A DNA stretch of 64,000 bases from Floccularia luteovirens (lineage: Eukaryota; Basidiomycota; Agaricomycetes; Agaricales; Squamanitaceae): NCBI GenBank assembly GCA_009739215.1, contig VSJF01000004.1, positions 2,232,001 to 2,296,000 on the forward strand, written 5' to 3'. The notes beneath the pieces were generated by a model. That model ran no database searches. It was not told where the DNA came from and was given only the letters and a program-made list of their open reading frames with translations. A program made the position numbers and the translations under genes. This document shows positions 11,710-24,746 of this stretch, piece after piece. The stretch's first letter is position 1. Each line of letters opens with the position of its first letter.

Positions 11710-13020
11710 ATGCGTTTTATCACAACGTCTTTGATTGTCACCACTTGCGCTATAACTTTCGCATCAGGTGCACCCACTCACACTTATTCAAAACGGGATG
11801 CGGCTACCGACATTCTTGTTTTGCGTACGTGATTTGGCCATAAGAAGATGGTACTAGCGTATTGACTGCATTCTCTTAGAATTTGCCGATGTCCTTGAAC
11901 AATTGGAAACCCAGTTCTATACTGAAGCACTTGCTAAATTCCAGGTCTCAGACTTCCAAGCTGCAGGATATCAGGATGTAGATGCTGTGGTTCAGCTCTT
12001 ACAAGTCAATCAAGCGGACGAGAAGACTCACTCTACAGCGCTCCAGGTACATAACTAATGTCTATTATCCCTGGCACATATGAAATTCGCATTGACACTA
12101 CCCGAATAGGATATCTTAAAAGCTTTGGGTGCAGAACCCGTTACTAGCTGTGTTTTCAATTTTGATTCCGTGCTCACTAGCGTGGACACGACTATGGCTA
12201 CTGCTCGTGTTGTCGAAAATACCGGTGTTGGTGCATACCTCGGTGGTTCCGCCGTTGTCAGCCCTCTTGTAGCTTCAATTGCCAACACAATCCTCACCGC
12301 AGAAGCCCGCCATCAAACTGTCCTAAACATCTTCGCCGGAAAAGGCAGCATCATACCAAATGCCTTTGACCTAGCGATGTTACCGCAGGAAGTCCTTGCT
12401 ATTGCTGGTGGTTTTATATCTGGTTGCGATCTTGGTATTCCAAGTAAGGGACTAAAGATAACAGCTACTATGCCACTATTCAATATACTTTTTTTTTTCA
12501 GGTAACCCACCCTTGTCAATTACAAATACCGGAACTGTAAATGCTGGGACACTGCTGAATTTTTCATCGCCTGCACTCAATGGCACGGTCGACCCTAGCG
12601 TAGGTCTTCCGTGACTCTCCTCGATTTAAATTCAAAACTTACGCGGTCTAAAACCAGACACTCAGTTGTCAGATGATGACAGGTGGCGCACTACCCGCTC
12701 AGGTCTTCCCACTTACGGAATGCGTAGTGCCCTTAGGCCTTAATGGACCAGTCAACATCTACATTACCACCGACGGCCAGCCACTTTTGACCGGTATCAC
12801 TGATCGCGCAACCAACACCGTCTTCGCCGGCCCAACTATGGCATTCATTGACAGCACGAACGACAAGCTGTCAGGCGATGTACGGAGCTCGACACCTGTG
12901 CAGTCATCTGAAACAACCGTAACAACAACGACCATTTCTCCTGGAGAAGCATCATCCATCATCTCTATGGCACAAACTGATGTCGTTGCAGGATATTCAT
13001 CTCCAATTGGAAGTGCTTAA
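11710..13020 (+). CDS. secreted ferritin-like (Rds1-type) protein
   Basis: Five exons join in frame (11710-11824, 11880-12046, 12110-12443, 12502-12599, 12673-13020) for about 353 residues. A signal peptide (MRFITTSLIVTTCAITFASG) precedes the ferritin-like part: LQFADVLEQLETQFYTEAL (Glu-rich first helix), HSTALQDIL, then ILTAEARHQTVLN. These have the E...E..H spacing of the PF13668 ferritin-like family, which includes the stress protein Rds1 of fission yeast. The C-terminal third is Ser/Thr-rich (TTVTTTTISPGEA). Metal binding is likely by family but no activity is known. The first exon resembles the signal exon of the secreted family next door (MRFxTTS...GAP...RD) and ends at the same intron phase. 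Confidence 0.8.
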
Positions 13021-13402
13021 GTACCACAGTCTAGTCTTTTAGAACAATATCTTTAGATGGGATTAAAAATGTCGGTGTTAACTTGACGGGTTGGACTTCA
13101 TCTTAATTATATCCACCAATGAGGCTTGTTTTCTTTATATTGTTGGTTTTTAGATTGTTTGGGCCATTTCATGCCATTGTTATATCAGTGTTATATCAGT
13201 AGCAATGTATGTATGTGTTCAGATGAACCGCCTGGTGTGGCTTCGTATTTTGTTGGAATTCTTTTTTTGTGGTATCTGGACGAAAGAAAAAAATACAGAG
13301 AAATGAGAACTATATTTGGAGAAGCAATTACAAGCTATCAAAGACTAGCAATACACAGCAATAACATAGCACACAGATAGGGATAATCCATCGAAAATTC
13401 TA

Positions 13403-15054
13403 CTAATCATCGTCACTGTCATCACTGGATGAATAATCGTCCTCACTAGCATCTCCTCCGCCAGCTAGCTGGTTCAGTGAAATAGGTTGCCCAGTAACGA
13501 GCGGCGTCTCTGGCTCAGGTGTAAATATGGCAGCCTCCAAAAAGTCCTCATCAGATTCAACTTCCTCCATTTGTTCGGTCATTTCCATTTGCTGGTTCAA
13601 CTCTCTCTCGAACGCAGTCACATCAATTTCTTCTCCAGGGTCATCTCCAAATATTTCGCCCTCATCAATAGCCATGGGATTGAGCTGCGTGCTTCCGTTA
13701 GGTTCCACCTCATCCCACTCCTCTTCCGATTCTGAAGCCACAGAGGCGGGTGGTGGAGATAGCACCGGTGCAGTGCGTGTGGAGGCTGAAGGCTTGTATC
13801 CCACAGGCGGTGGTGGTGGTGCAAAAGCAGACGTCGAACCAGGCAATGCCAAACCACCGCCACTACTACCACTACTTTTCGAAGGTTGAGGTGGGGGTCG
13901 TGCTGGTTGCGCAGGAACACCAAACTCCAAGTGTTCTTCATCTGGGTCTGACAGCACCACAACTGGCTCTGGTTCTTTTTTGGGTTTCTTGGCTTTTGAT
14001 TGGGCAGGTTTAACTTTTATTGTTGCTTGCGGTGCTGGTGCTGGTGCTGGAACAGGGGTAGGAGCTGGTACGACAGCAGGTTTAGGGGCTGGTTGTTCTG
14101 CCACCCGAGGTTTTGTGAGGGGTTTTGTAACACGAGCAGGCTTGGGTTGTGGTTTTGCTTTCGCTGGTGGGGGAGGCTTGGGCGATGGAGGTTTTGGTGG
14201 TATAGGAATTTCTTCTTCCTCTCCTTCCTCCTCTTCTTCGCGCTGTGCGATAACCTCCTTTAATAATTCTCCGAGGTCATCGTCCGCTTCACCATCTGCG
14301 TCGGCGTCTGCAGTAAGCTCTAGCAAATCACGGTCTAGATCATCAATTTCCATGTCATGCGTGGCGTCTTGGGAAGCAGAAGGTGTTACAACAGCTGTTT
14401 TTATATAAATAATCAGACCTTGCGTGGGCGAAATTATTAGCTACATACGAGAGGGTTGCCGGGCTGAGGAGGCTGTTTTGCGTTCGTAGGTGAGGTTCAT
14501 GTATGAATCTAATTTTTCCAATGTAAACGTCTAGATCAACCATGCAATGAGACGTCATTCTGACAAATGTAAAATTGCATTTCGACATACTCCAGTCTCC
14601 TCATCATATATCAAAAGACAATCATGCTCCTTTCCTGGGTGTTCTGTTCCCCTAAAGATATGGTTCTCGCCAGGCTTCCAGAGTCAAGATGATTAGTATT
14701 AACTAGATTTGATATGATATAACTCACCTGTGTACTTGGGTGTTCCACTAACACACTAGTAGAATCCTTCCCTTTCTTGACTTCAATGCTGCCAGGTTTG
14801 TTTGCATCTATCATAGTGGGTTTGAAATTATCTACACCGTACATTCGTAAAAACAATCATCACAAAAACTCTGAATGAGTTAGCTTACACCTCAAGGCAT
14901 AAAAGTCTCTCTCTGGTAGTGCCGATCGTTTCTTGTTCGTGGCAGGAGCTGCGCCATTTAGTTTACGAGCTTTAAGGGTCTTTGCTAGCGAAGAACCTAT
15001 GTTGACCTGGTGACGCCCTTGCATGGGCATCCAAGAGTTGCTGGAGGACGCCAT
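13403..15054 (-). CDS. EAF: RNA polymerase II elongation factor EAF (ELL-associated)
   Basis: Five exons on the minus strand: 15054-14889, 14831-14728, 14674-14591, 14530-14449 and 14367-13403, for 466 residues. Residues about 15-140 form the EAF N-terminal domain: GRHQVNIGSSLAKTLK, then FYALRYNFKP, PGKEHDCLLIYDEETG and FTLEKLDSYMNLTYER. The tail is acidic and Pro-rich, with a Glu run (QREEEEEGEEEE) and an acidic Ser/Asp end (DDYSSSDDSDDD). EAF partners ELL to raise the elongation rate of RNA polymerase II in the nucleus, and the acidic C-terminus serves in transactivation in animal homologues. All junctions are GT-AG and phases match, so the model is firm. The gene converges on the Rds1-type gene with 382 bp between coding ends. 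Confidence 0.85.
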
Positions 15055-15447
15055 GAGTTGGAATAAGAAGGAGACTAACTCGCAGCTGGCCTGGTGCTAA
15101 AACATAATTTAGGACCGTCATTATTCTTATTATGGCCGCTGACTAAGCACAACAGTAGTGTATCATCAGCGCCAGCCGATAGTAGTCGAGCGCTGCAAAA
15201 CATTTATTCGAGGCATTCGTTGATTGAATTAATAGACGTGAAATATATGCGATGAGACGCATCGTTTTATTCGCTATGGAGCTATGCCTCCAGTAGTAGG
15301 TGTGAACACATGTGCTGACAGTTCTACTAGAAATTTGCTAGGGCAAAGTCAACTGAAAACCCTTGTGGAACCCCTCAAATTATACAAATATATCTGTATG
15401 TTGTAATCAAGTAGATGAAACAAAAACAATACAGTCTCACGCAAATA
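15055..15447. other. intergenic between EAF and membrane protein
   Basis: Holds the EAF promoter and the 3' end of the membrane protein gene. Nothing else was seen. Confidence 0.5.
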
Positions 15448-18353
15448 TCAAAAGATATACCTAAAATTGACATCCCCAACTTGATCAGCTATGTCGTCCA
15501 AAGGCATATTCCTAGCTATCCCAGCTTTGGGATCTTGAATTACCAACTCACCAGCATTGAATGCTGTGAACCATGAGTAAACATCAAACCCTCGCCGTGG
15601 TACTGACATGGGTAACCTCGGCACAAATAAACCGGCAAGGACGCCAGCAACAAGGACCCCTGCGAGGGTCAAGATCATTTGCAGTGGATCCATTATAGCG
15701 CTAGCAAGTACGAGATCTGGATACTTCCGGGCAACACTGTTGCCTGATCCGACGAAATAGGGAAGCACATTAGTGGCATCCGCCAAACCTCTGGCTCGGG
15801 CAAACCGTTGTGAGGATAGCTCTGTATACCCATATGCTCCATAACCATCCGTGAATGAGATAACCTATTGAGTATCATTCAGAATGAATACTGAGTTAGT
15901 ATTTAGAAAACATACGGTTTGTGACGGCGCGTAGAGTGCATCTCTCCCATTGTCCTACACATTCGATCTCAGCAATTGGATTCTGATGAAGAAGTAAGGG
16001 AATTGCTACCTTCAGAATCTGGTTGACACTATTTTGGTGAGCTACAATATAGCTGAAAGCAGCATCAACATCCCGAGACTCTGGATACGAATAAACCCAC
16101 TCACACATCGCTAAGTAGAGACGAGCTTAGCTGTTGCTTGATGGTTGTGTCGGTCAATTTGTCGCCAAGTCTCTTTTCTTTGGATTTCGTATCTTGGATC
16201 GAAGCAGATTTGTCAACAAGCCTGAGAGTTTGTGGATCACCAATGGTACTGTTGTACGTATCCACTATCCAAGGCTCATACAGTTCTAGACACACAGCAG
16301 CGTCATACCCGACATTGAAGAAGGTTCCAGGGGAATTGGGAGCCGAGATATTGGCAGTGAGAGGGAATGTTCCATTGGGTGTGAATTGCGTGTTGAGCCT
16401 AACAAGAACAGTTTCTATGGTGACCCATCCCGTGCCTTCTTGTCCTATAGATTGTTCAGCAAACATACTGCCAAGGTGGATCCAACAAACCTACCGAGTG
16501 TTATGGGACTACTGAATAAGCTGTGGGCATTTCCATTGTTCCCAAAACCCCCTGTTATCGGAGCATAAGTTCGGACGAATGTGTATCTAACAGAATTTGT
16601 TTCTCACTTCCAAGAGAGATGGAATTGAGATCCAGAGTACTAGGCAAGATATCGACTGGGTCAACAGCATCACTCGGGGCGAACGGCTTTGTCAAAATTG
16701 TAGGAAAATCCATCTCGAAGCCCTCAAAGAGGGAACGGAGTGTATCCCGTGGAAGAAATACATATGACAATTGCGAGTTATTGGGAGGGATACTAAATTC
16801 ACGATTAAGTTAGGGCTTCATCCTGCAAGGCAACAACTACTTACATGTACTCTGTCGGAATTTTTGAACATTGTATTCTAATACCCCAGCGAGGGTGTCT
16901 GCAAAAGAAAATCTTGATTTAGCATCAATACACCAAGGGGATGTTTAATATGTACACGTACCGTATAATAGACCCAGGTTCTACATCAGCAGTTGGGTCG
17001 GGCATGTCAGTTGGTATATCAGATTCATTCGTAGGTGCCCATGTTTCTCTCTCAAAAGTGCCAAATCCCGATCCTTCTTGATGGAATTGTGATGACGAAG
17101 CTTCTGCGAGATAAACGTTGCGTCCATCGAAGCGAAAAGAAACAGGGGGTGGCAGTCCCTCGTTGGCAGCAAATGGGGCTAATGTCCATGTAAAAATAAA
17201 ATTCTATAATGAAATGAATCAGAGAAAATTTGTATTTGTGGACAAAGAACCGTACATCAAATTCGCTCTTCAATTGACTAGCCCGAAATAGGTCTCCGTC
17301 AGAGAGGTCACCTTTTATCGAAATTTCGTTATACTCTGATCTTTGATTCTTGAAGAACGGTTGATAAGGACAAAACACAGGACTGAAAACGAGTAAGTAC
17401 CTTAATCTCAGTCTTCATATCTACGATACGACCGAGAAGGAAAGAGAATCCCGAAGAAATTGCCCCAAGGAGAAGGAAAAACACGATATAAAGTGTCCAT
17501 GACGTTCTTCGGCTGATGGAAAGAAATTGCTGTCAAATTTTACAAATATGATGTAGTTGTATACTGATGACGCACTCATAAACTTGACGTTCACTTCGTT
17601 TAGCTCCTGGATTCCGCAGGCGATCTAGTAACAACTTTCCAACCATCCATGGACTGTTGGGACCATCTGTCTGAGCAGCTATATCTTTCAATTTCATCCC
17701 TGGATTCTCAGGAGCATTTGATAGATGGATTATAGTCGCCCATGCTAAGTGAAAATTCATTTCGCTGGATCAACCGAGGGAAATAGACATGACACTCACT
17801 TGTGGCTTCATAAATCGCTGTCGCGAACGCCGATAACGTTAAGCTCATAGCAAATCCAACTAACCAGCCCCCGGCTGCAACTGCGAAACGTGTCCAAAAT
17901 AAGGGCCTCGATTGTGATGCAATCACAAACGCAAACATGACTGGGTATGATAGTACACAAACCATGATGTGTATGATTATGAGTTTCCAATCTGGAGCTT
18001 CAAAATTCTTCAGAAATGGGTGTTTTCTGCGAGGTTGTGGTGGATGGCCCTGAGGAAACAAAGTCGGGGAGTCTTTGCTTGGAAATTTCTGATAATCACT
18101 AGTTCCCACTTTGGAATGGATCGTAAAGGGGCATGGTACTAGCATCCGAAGCAGTCCTTTGATGTACATGCCTTTGCGAAAACTGATCTGGTATAAATAG
18201 GGTTGATTCGTCGTCTCTTTCTTCATGATGTAGAATAGGCATTTGCTGGAGCGCTACCTCTTCGCTGAAGCCGTACGGTGTGGTAGGTGTGTATGCACGT
18301 GTCCTGGAGTCACCACCGATGGGACGGGTAGGTGTGGATGACGGCGATGCCAT
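15448..18353 (-). CDS. large membrane protein, unknown function
   Basis: Multi-exon minus-strand gene starting MASPSSTPTRPIGG with a Ser/Thr/Pro-rich cytosolic head. Then come two membrane segments (LIIIHIMVCVLSYPVMFAFV and FAVAAGGWLVGFAMSLTLSA), a third (LYIVFFLLLGAISSGFSFLL), a long probably extracytosolic part of about 500 residues with Pro- and Asn-rich stretches (AANEGLPPPVSFRFDGRNVY, YVFLPRDTLRSLFEGFEMDF), and a C-terminal helix (MILTLAGVLVAGVLAGLFVP). I recognise the layout as a conserved fungal membrane protein but cannot name it. Near 18110 the first exon (PLYDPFQSG) meets a stop and continues one frame over as TSDYQKFPSKD. One extra G in a GGG run would explain this, and no intron does. 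Exon borders in the middle part are only approximate. Confidence 0.6.
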
Positions 18354-18895
18354 CTATGTTCTACGAGTCAGCTAAAAGAATCTTAGCACGTTGTATAGCA
18401 AGCGTCCATAAATTCTGGGGGAGTAAGTGCAAGTCTACATAGAGCCGCGCCGGTTTTGTTGGTAAATAAATTGAAAGGGACACTCGATGTGCCTGAACAA
18501 CGTTACGGGACACCGCAGTTATCCCTTCCTGAAACCGGCAGGTAGCGATTAAAACGGAATAACAGAACGGTTTAACGCTGTAAGCCTCATGGCGGCCCTG
18601 CAGAGCAAAGTAACGAAAGGTAAAAGGAGGAAACGGAAACGACAGAATCTCCAATACCATCGTGGAGAGGGCTCCTACCGGGGTTTCATTCAATTGTAGG
18701 ATGGAGCCTATCAATTGATGGATGGATAAAGTTTACTGAAAATATATGTGGACTCCATACACCAAACATCTGGTGGCAGTTCTGACTCAAAAGAAGCTCC
18801 AGTTGATGCCATCGATGGATCATTGTCAGGATCGCCAATATAATGAAAACGTCACATTGTCACCTAAGTAAACGCCCATCTAACAATGTACCCAG
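18354..18895. other. intergenic between membrane protein and KRR1
   Basis: A 117-codon minus frame (18361-18714) lies here, just upstream of the membrane protein start. It has no motif and is more likely promoter and 5' UTR. Confidence 0.4.
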
Positions 18896-20503
<1,608 letters not shown>

Positions 20504-20657
20504 GGCGGTAATACTAACAGAAAAGATTTTGAAATGACAAGGTCTCAAATCCTACGATTACATAATATTCCCATTTCTCTTGTTTTTCGAGTATTAACCA
20601 CGTTCACAAGAAGCTTCCATCATCCAATTCTCGTCCTTGCATATCTCATAACTTATA
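20504..20657. promoter_or_regulatory. shared divergent promoter of KRR1 and the cap-binding-type gene
   Basis: Only 154 bp separate the two start codons, which face away from each other. Both 5' UTRs and promoters must fit here, so the two RNA-processing genes are probably co-regulated. Confidence 0.55.
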
Positions 20658-21957
20658 ATGGACAACTTTCCTGAAGACATATCACCAGAAGCACCATATG
20701 CTCTTTCATATGATGACTCCGTTCCGTATGAAGAGCAAATCCAACCAGAACCCTCTGAGAACAACGCGATATCCTCATTAGCAAATCGTCTGGGAAGTGC
20801 GAGAGTTTATCTTCTTTCAGAATCCACGGCGACGACAAGAGTCGGTAAGGTGCGCTGGCAGTATATACTTGAAGACATGCAACGTTAGGGCCTGATGTGA
20901 AAGTTATGTTCCCTGCCTCGTTTTGAACCATGGCTAGCGCAAACACGGATCTGATGACGAAAACTCAGCAGACGAGGAGGAAGGGATGAGTGAAGGTGCA
21001 TACCTCAACTTGTCTTCACTAACACAAACTCTGACAACTATTCCATTAGATACCTCATATCGAACAAATGCCTTTCTCCTTCAAGGCTCCCCGATATCTT
21101 ACCTTCCAACGGCGCGAATATTCGCATACGCTACACATTTTGACACCAAACCCATGGGGCTCGAATGGGTGGACGATAACACATGTGTTTTGGTCTTCAA
21201 ATCAACAGCATTGGCCCGATCGGGCCACCGAAATCTCCAAAAATCAGCTACAGAAGAACCAGATACAGACGGGTTTATTACAGCCAGACCAATACCAGTC
21301 GCACTATGGCCGCCAGAAAAGCGTATCAACAGCAGTCTTGGTATGAGTGAAGGTTTGAAGGGGGTAATAAGGATGCGTTGGGCCTTACAAAATGACGTGA
21401 AGAAGAAAGGTGCCAACAAGGAGAGCGAGTTTTACAGACGACATGGAGTAACTGCTGGCAAAGAACTGTTTGATGGGCGTGACTTGCCACCTGTGAAACG
21501 ATCAAGACATATACACAGTATAGACGAGGAAGAAAAACGGGCGCAACTAGATAATGAACTTGATGAATTCCTGGCAGAAAACGACTCCGATTCTGGAAAT
21601 CCACCATCACCACCGTCGAAGATGAGATCAGATTACATTGCGAGTGACGGCAGGACGTTATTGGAACGAACATCACTCATACGGATTCACTCTCCGGTTC
21701 CACTGGAGAGCCGGCTTGCAGATCCCCCTCCTCAAAGAAGACGAAACCAAAAGTATCCGCTGGAATCGGATTCAAGTCATTTCACCATCCCACAAGAAAA
21801 GCTGGAGTGGAAAAGACGCGCCAAGCAAGAGAAAGACTCTGGTCGCAGGCGTGGTAGAGGTGGTGGGTCTGGGCGCCCGGAACGGACAGAACGTCCCAGA
21901 AAAACACAACAAGAATTAGACGATGAACTAGATGCATTCTTAAAAAAAGACGAATAG
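20658..21957 (+). CDS. NCBP3-like RNA-binding protein with FoP-type C-terminus
   Basis: Two exons (20658-20849, 20938-21957) joined in phase 0, about 403 residues. Around residues 120-145 the segment RIFAYATHFDTKPMGLEWVD followed by DNTCVLVF matches the RRM-like domain of nuclear cap-binding subunit 3 (family DUF2414), where the WxDD...C core is typical. The C-terminal part holds two acidic motifs of one type, LDNELDEFL and LDDELDAFL. The second follows an RGRGGGSGRPERTERPR stretch, as in the C-terminus of FoP/CHTOP-type mRNA-export adaptors. Domain order suggests an mRNA cap or export adaptor in the nucleus. The role is inferred from domains only. The gene shares its promoter with KRR1. Confidence 0.68.
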
Positions 21958-22183
21958 TGATTTCGGTCGCCCTTTCGATATTTTTTTTTGCAACCGGGTT
22001 TCGTTACTCCCCACTCCCACTGTTTATTTAACCCCAACACAAACTATATATCTAATTTTACTGGTTCCAAAAAACATGTAGCTTGAACAATCCCAGGTCA
22101 ATGAGCTTAGGCATCACTGTCATATGGTCCATGCGGAGTGAGTATATACGATCAGAAGTGTTTGTCATTAGACCAGTAAAGGA

Positions 22184-23110
22184 CTAGTCAGTTTGGCTAT
22201 CATCTTTCGGTTCAAATGGACTCTTCCACCAGCCACAAGTGATTCCTGCAAGCAACTTCCTCCTCCCTTCTACTTCAGAAAAGATACCAACGGCAGTAAC
22301 AACGCCCACCACCGCCACTCCCCCTGTTATGCCATACCTGGCCATCAATCCCGCTCTCGATGGGAATATCCTCAACGATTCCGCAATAAGATACATTGCC
22401 GCCACTTGGAACATCAAAGGTATCCATGCGAATACTCCCACGGATACACGCACCAGCCGCTTGCTCCAACTACGAATCTGCTTCTCCCTGATGATCTGCA
22501 CGATGACGAGTTCGGTATACAGAAGTTGGGGTGCGACGATGAAGACTAGTGCAATGATAAAGCAGGACGCCGACCATGCCAAGAGGTTGGCGCTCCGACT
22601 TAAGGCGTCGAGTGAGGCTTGTGAACTATCTCCAAACAATGTTTGACACCCGATAAGAGAGAATGAACACGAAGCCGAGGTGGCAAGACCTATGGATGCA
22701 AGGAAACTGAGGACTTGTTGGAACTCTTGGAACGGCAGTTTTTCCTGTAAACATTATCGATATTCCGAAGCAGCATTAATAGAATACTTTAAGTGCGACC
22801 TACATCTGATTTTGTTGGTGGATTATATCCATTTTGAGGATTATATCCATTTTGAGACATGTTTAGATACTGAAGCTGCATTGTCTCGAACCTCTCCTTC
22901 TCTCCCTGTAGACACGCATAATCAAGAATCGCATTCTATCAGTTACTATCAATGTGGAACTATCGTGAAATGTCAACCGACCGGTGTCATGGCCGAACCA
23001 GGTGTGATTGGGGACATAGGCGGACGTTGTATTGTTGGCATAGTCATAATAGCGTCGGAATGGGGATTAGACATGGGGGGCATAGGCATCGACATCGCTG
23101 GAGCAGACAT
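22184..23110 (-). CDS. small multi-pass membrane protein, unknown
   Basis: Three exons (23110-22982, 22905-22804, 22744-22184) in phase 0 give about 263 residues. The N-terminal 77 residues are Met/Pro-rich (MSAPAMSMPMPPMSNPHSDA), with a direct repeat NGYNPQNGYNPP. Four to five hydrophobic segments follow, among them VLSFLASIGLATSASCSF, FIIALVFIVAPQLLYTELVI, VFAWIPLMFQVAAMYLIAE and TGGVAVVGVVTAVGIF, ending with a short polar tail (FEPKDDSQTD). No family is recognised. The gene converges on the NCBP3-like gene with 226 bp between stop codons. The first intron's donor (GTCGGT) is unusual, so the join after residue 43 is the least certain point. Confidence 0.62.
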
Positions 23111-23316
23111 TTCAGTTAGTAGATAATGCTGTTGAGATGTACCCCACTGTTGGGAAATATACCAGCATCCTCTTTGAAGCTCATTTATCGTGATTTGGGG
23201 ACAGTTCTTATATATACGGGGGTAGCTCCTTGGTAAACCACTTAGTGTGAGATGCCGACACGACGATCAACATCAAAATTTCAGGTTAGTGAGTGTGACA
23301 GAACTGAATAGAGCTG

Positions 23317-23844
23317 TCAACGGATAGGCGCCTTATTATAAACAACTGCCATAACTGGTTTTATTTGATGCCCTAGTGCCAACCGCATTTCATGATCTCG
23401 ACTTCTTTTTCCATGAATTGTGAAGAACATGCCCGATTTGACATCGAGCTTGCCTGTACACTGTAATCGTTTCTTTTGTATAGAAATGCAGGATGTGATG
23501 TGACGAAAATCATGCCCCATTAATCCTTGTGAGAGCCGGTGCTTTCCCTTGTATCTAGGGTCCGTCTGTCGTGTTTGAAAGGAACGCCCATTTCGGTGGC
23601 TCAAACAAGGCCCTCGAAACTTGTATAGCCTGAGGAAAGATTGGGTCCTCTGCAAAGATGGTACCCTTATCAAACAAGTTAAACAATTTCTGGCTGGCCA
23701 TGAATAAAGTGCACCGCACTTGTTCATTATGTTTTGGGGATAATAATAGAGATGAGAAAAATTCAGGAACAGTGTAGTCCTCACCTCAGAGTACCGGTAT
23801 GTGTTTACTCCATTGTCGAGAAGAACTTCTGAAAGGACTGTCAA
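23317..23844 (-). CDS. hypothetical 175-codon ORF, doubtful
   Basis: The longest frame in this stretch, starting MTVLSEVLLDNGVNTY. An internal Met (MNKCGALYSWPARN) is another possible start. The C-terminal part (GKLDVKSGMFFTIHGKR, GHQIKPVMAVVYNK) reads like beta strands but I cannot place it in a family. A TATATAAAAGG-like stretch lies about 90 bp upstream on the same strand. It may be a real gene with introns I cannot place, or chance. Confidence 0.25.
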   Translation of the reverse strand: MTVLSEVLLDNGVNTYRYSEVRTTLFLNFSHLYYYPQNIMNKCGALYSWPARNCLTCLIRVPSLQRTQSFLRLYKFRGPCLSHRNGRSFQTRQTDPRYKGKHRLSQGLMGHDFRHITSCISIQKKRLQCTGKLDVKSGMFFTIHGKRSRDHEMRLALGHQIKPVMAVVYNKAPIR

Positions 23845-24746
23845 CTGCAGTGGTTAGGCGAGGTGTTTGTCAAAAGGATAGTGTAAGATATGGATCATTA
23901 TGGACAATCGCGCGGTCCGCTCGGAGACTTCCTTTTATATCATTTGTGAAATTACTTGATGTGACAAGGACCTACAAGAGTAGTCAGACGTTAATAAATA
24001 ATTATCCAAACCAAAACATTCGAAGAAACGAACCGGTACCATTAACTGGCAATGAACAATACGTAACTAACTTAGCTCGCAGCGCATATATATAGGTATG
24101 GCCCTGACTGATTGAGAATTGCGAGGGCACACTTCATGCTGGAATAAATGCCCTCAGGCTAGTATAAATTTCTCCTTGCATCTCTATAGGTCCTTTCAGT
24201 CCTACTGTCAAGGTCAGCTGTTGCGAAAGCATGCATAAGGTGTACTGACCAGCTATGTAGGATTCCTACAATCATTCGGGAGATCAAAAAAAAACCAGTG
24301 CAAGAGAAATATACAGAGGGTATATAAGAAAAGAGGTTTATACAAATTGTCAGGTCGGGAAGACAAGAGGTGCGGAGACTCACGTACCGCTGGGTTTAAA
24401 CCTAATTGAAAGGACAATGCTGAACGCGATGTCCTTTGCACAGGATGCACAGCAATGTCCGTGCAACCGCAGCACAAAACAAAGCTGAATGATGTAATAT
24501 GCGAGCAGCATCCGCTTACTTGGCATGAGGAATCCTCATTATTCATAGCCACCACTACCCACCCCCCACCAAGGTAGCCCGCCAGAGGGCTGTCCCAACA
24601 AAGTACAACATGACATAGTTCTGGTGACCAAGCAGATACAAACAACACCTTTGAGGTAAATACCATGGAGGTGCCAAGTGCCCCTTGCACGTTAACAATC
24701 ACATTGCGCTACATTCCTCCTCTTCTTCACTATTCCCTTCTCCACC
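23845..24746. other. intergenic, lipase promoter side
   Basis: Contains a TATATATATAGG stretch near 24088 and GC-richer sequence before the lipase start. A 149-codon minus frame (24253-24702) has no motif. No RNA gene seen. Confidence 0.4.

Noticed and set aside
13527..14408. Plus-strand ORFs opposite EAF
   Set aside because: Antisense shadows of the low-complexity Pro/Glu-rich exon of EAF.
18361..18714. 117-codon minus ORF between membrane protein and KRR1
   Set aside because: No motif; fits better as 5' flank of the membrane protein gene.
24253..24702. 149-codon minus ORF upstream of the lipase
   Set aside because: No motif; covers the lipase promoter and start region antisense.
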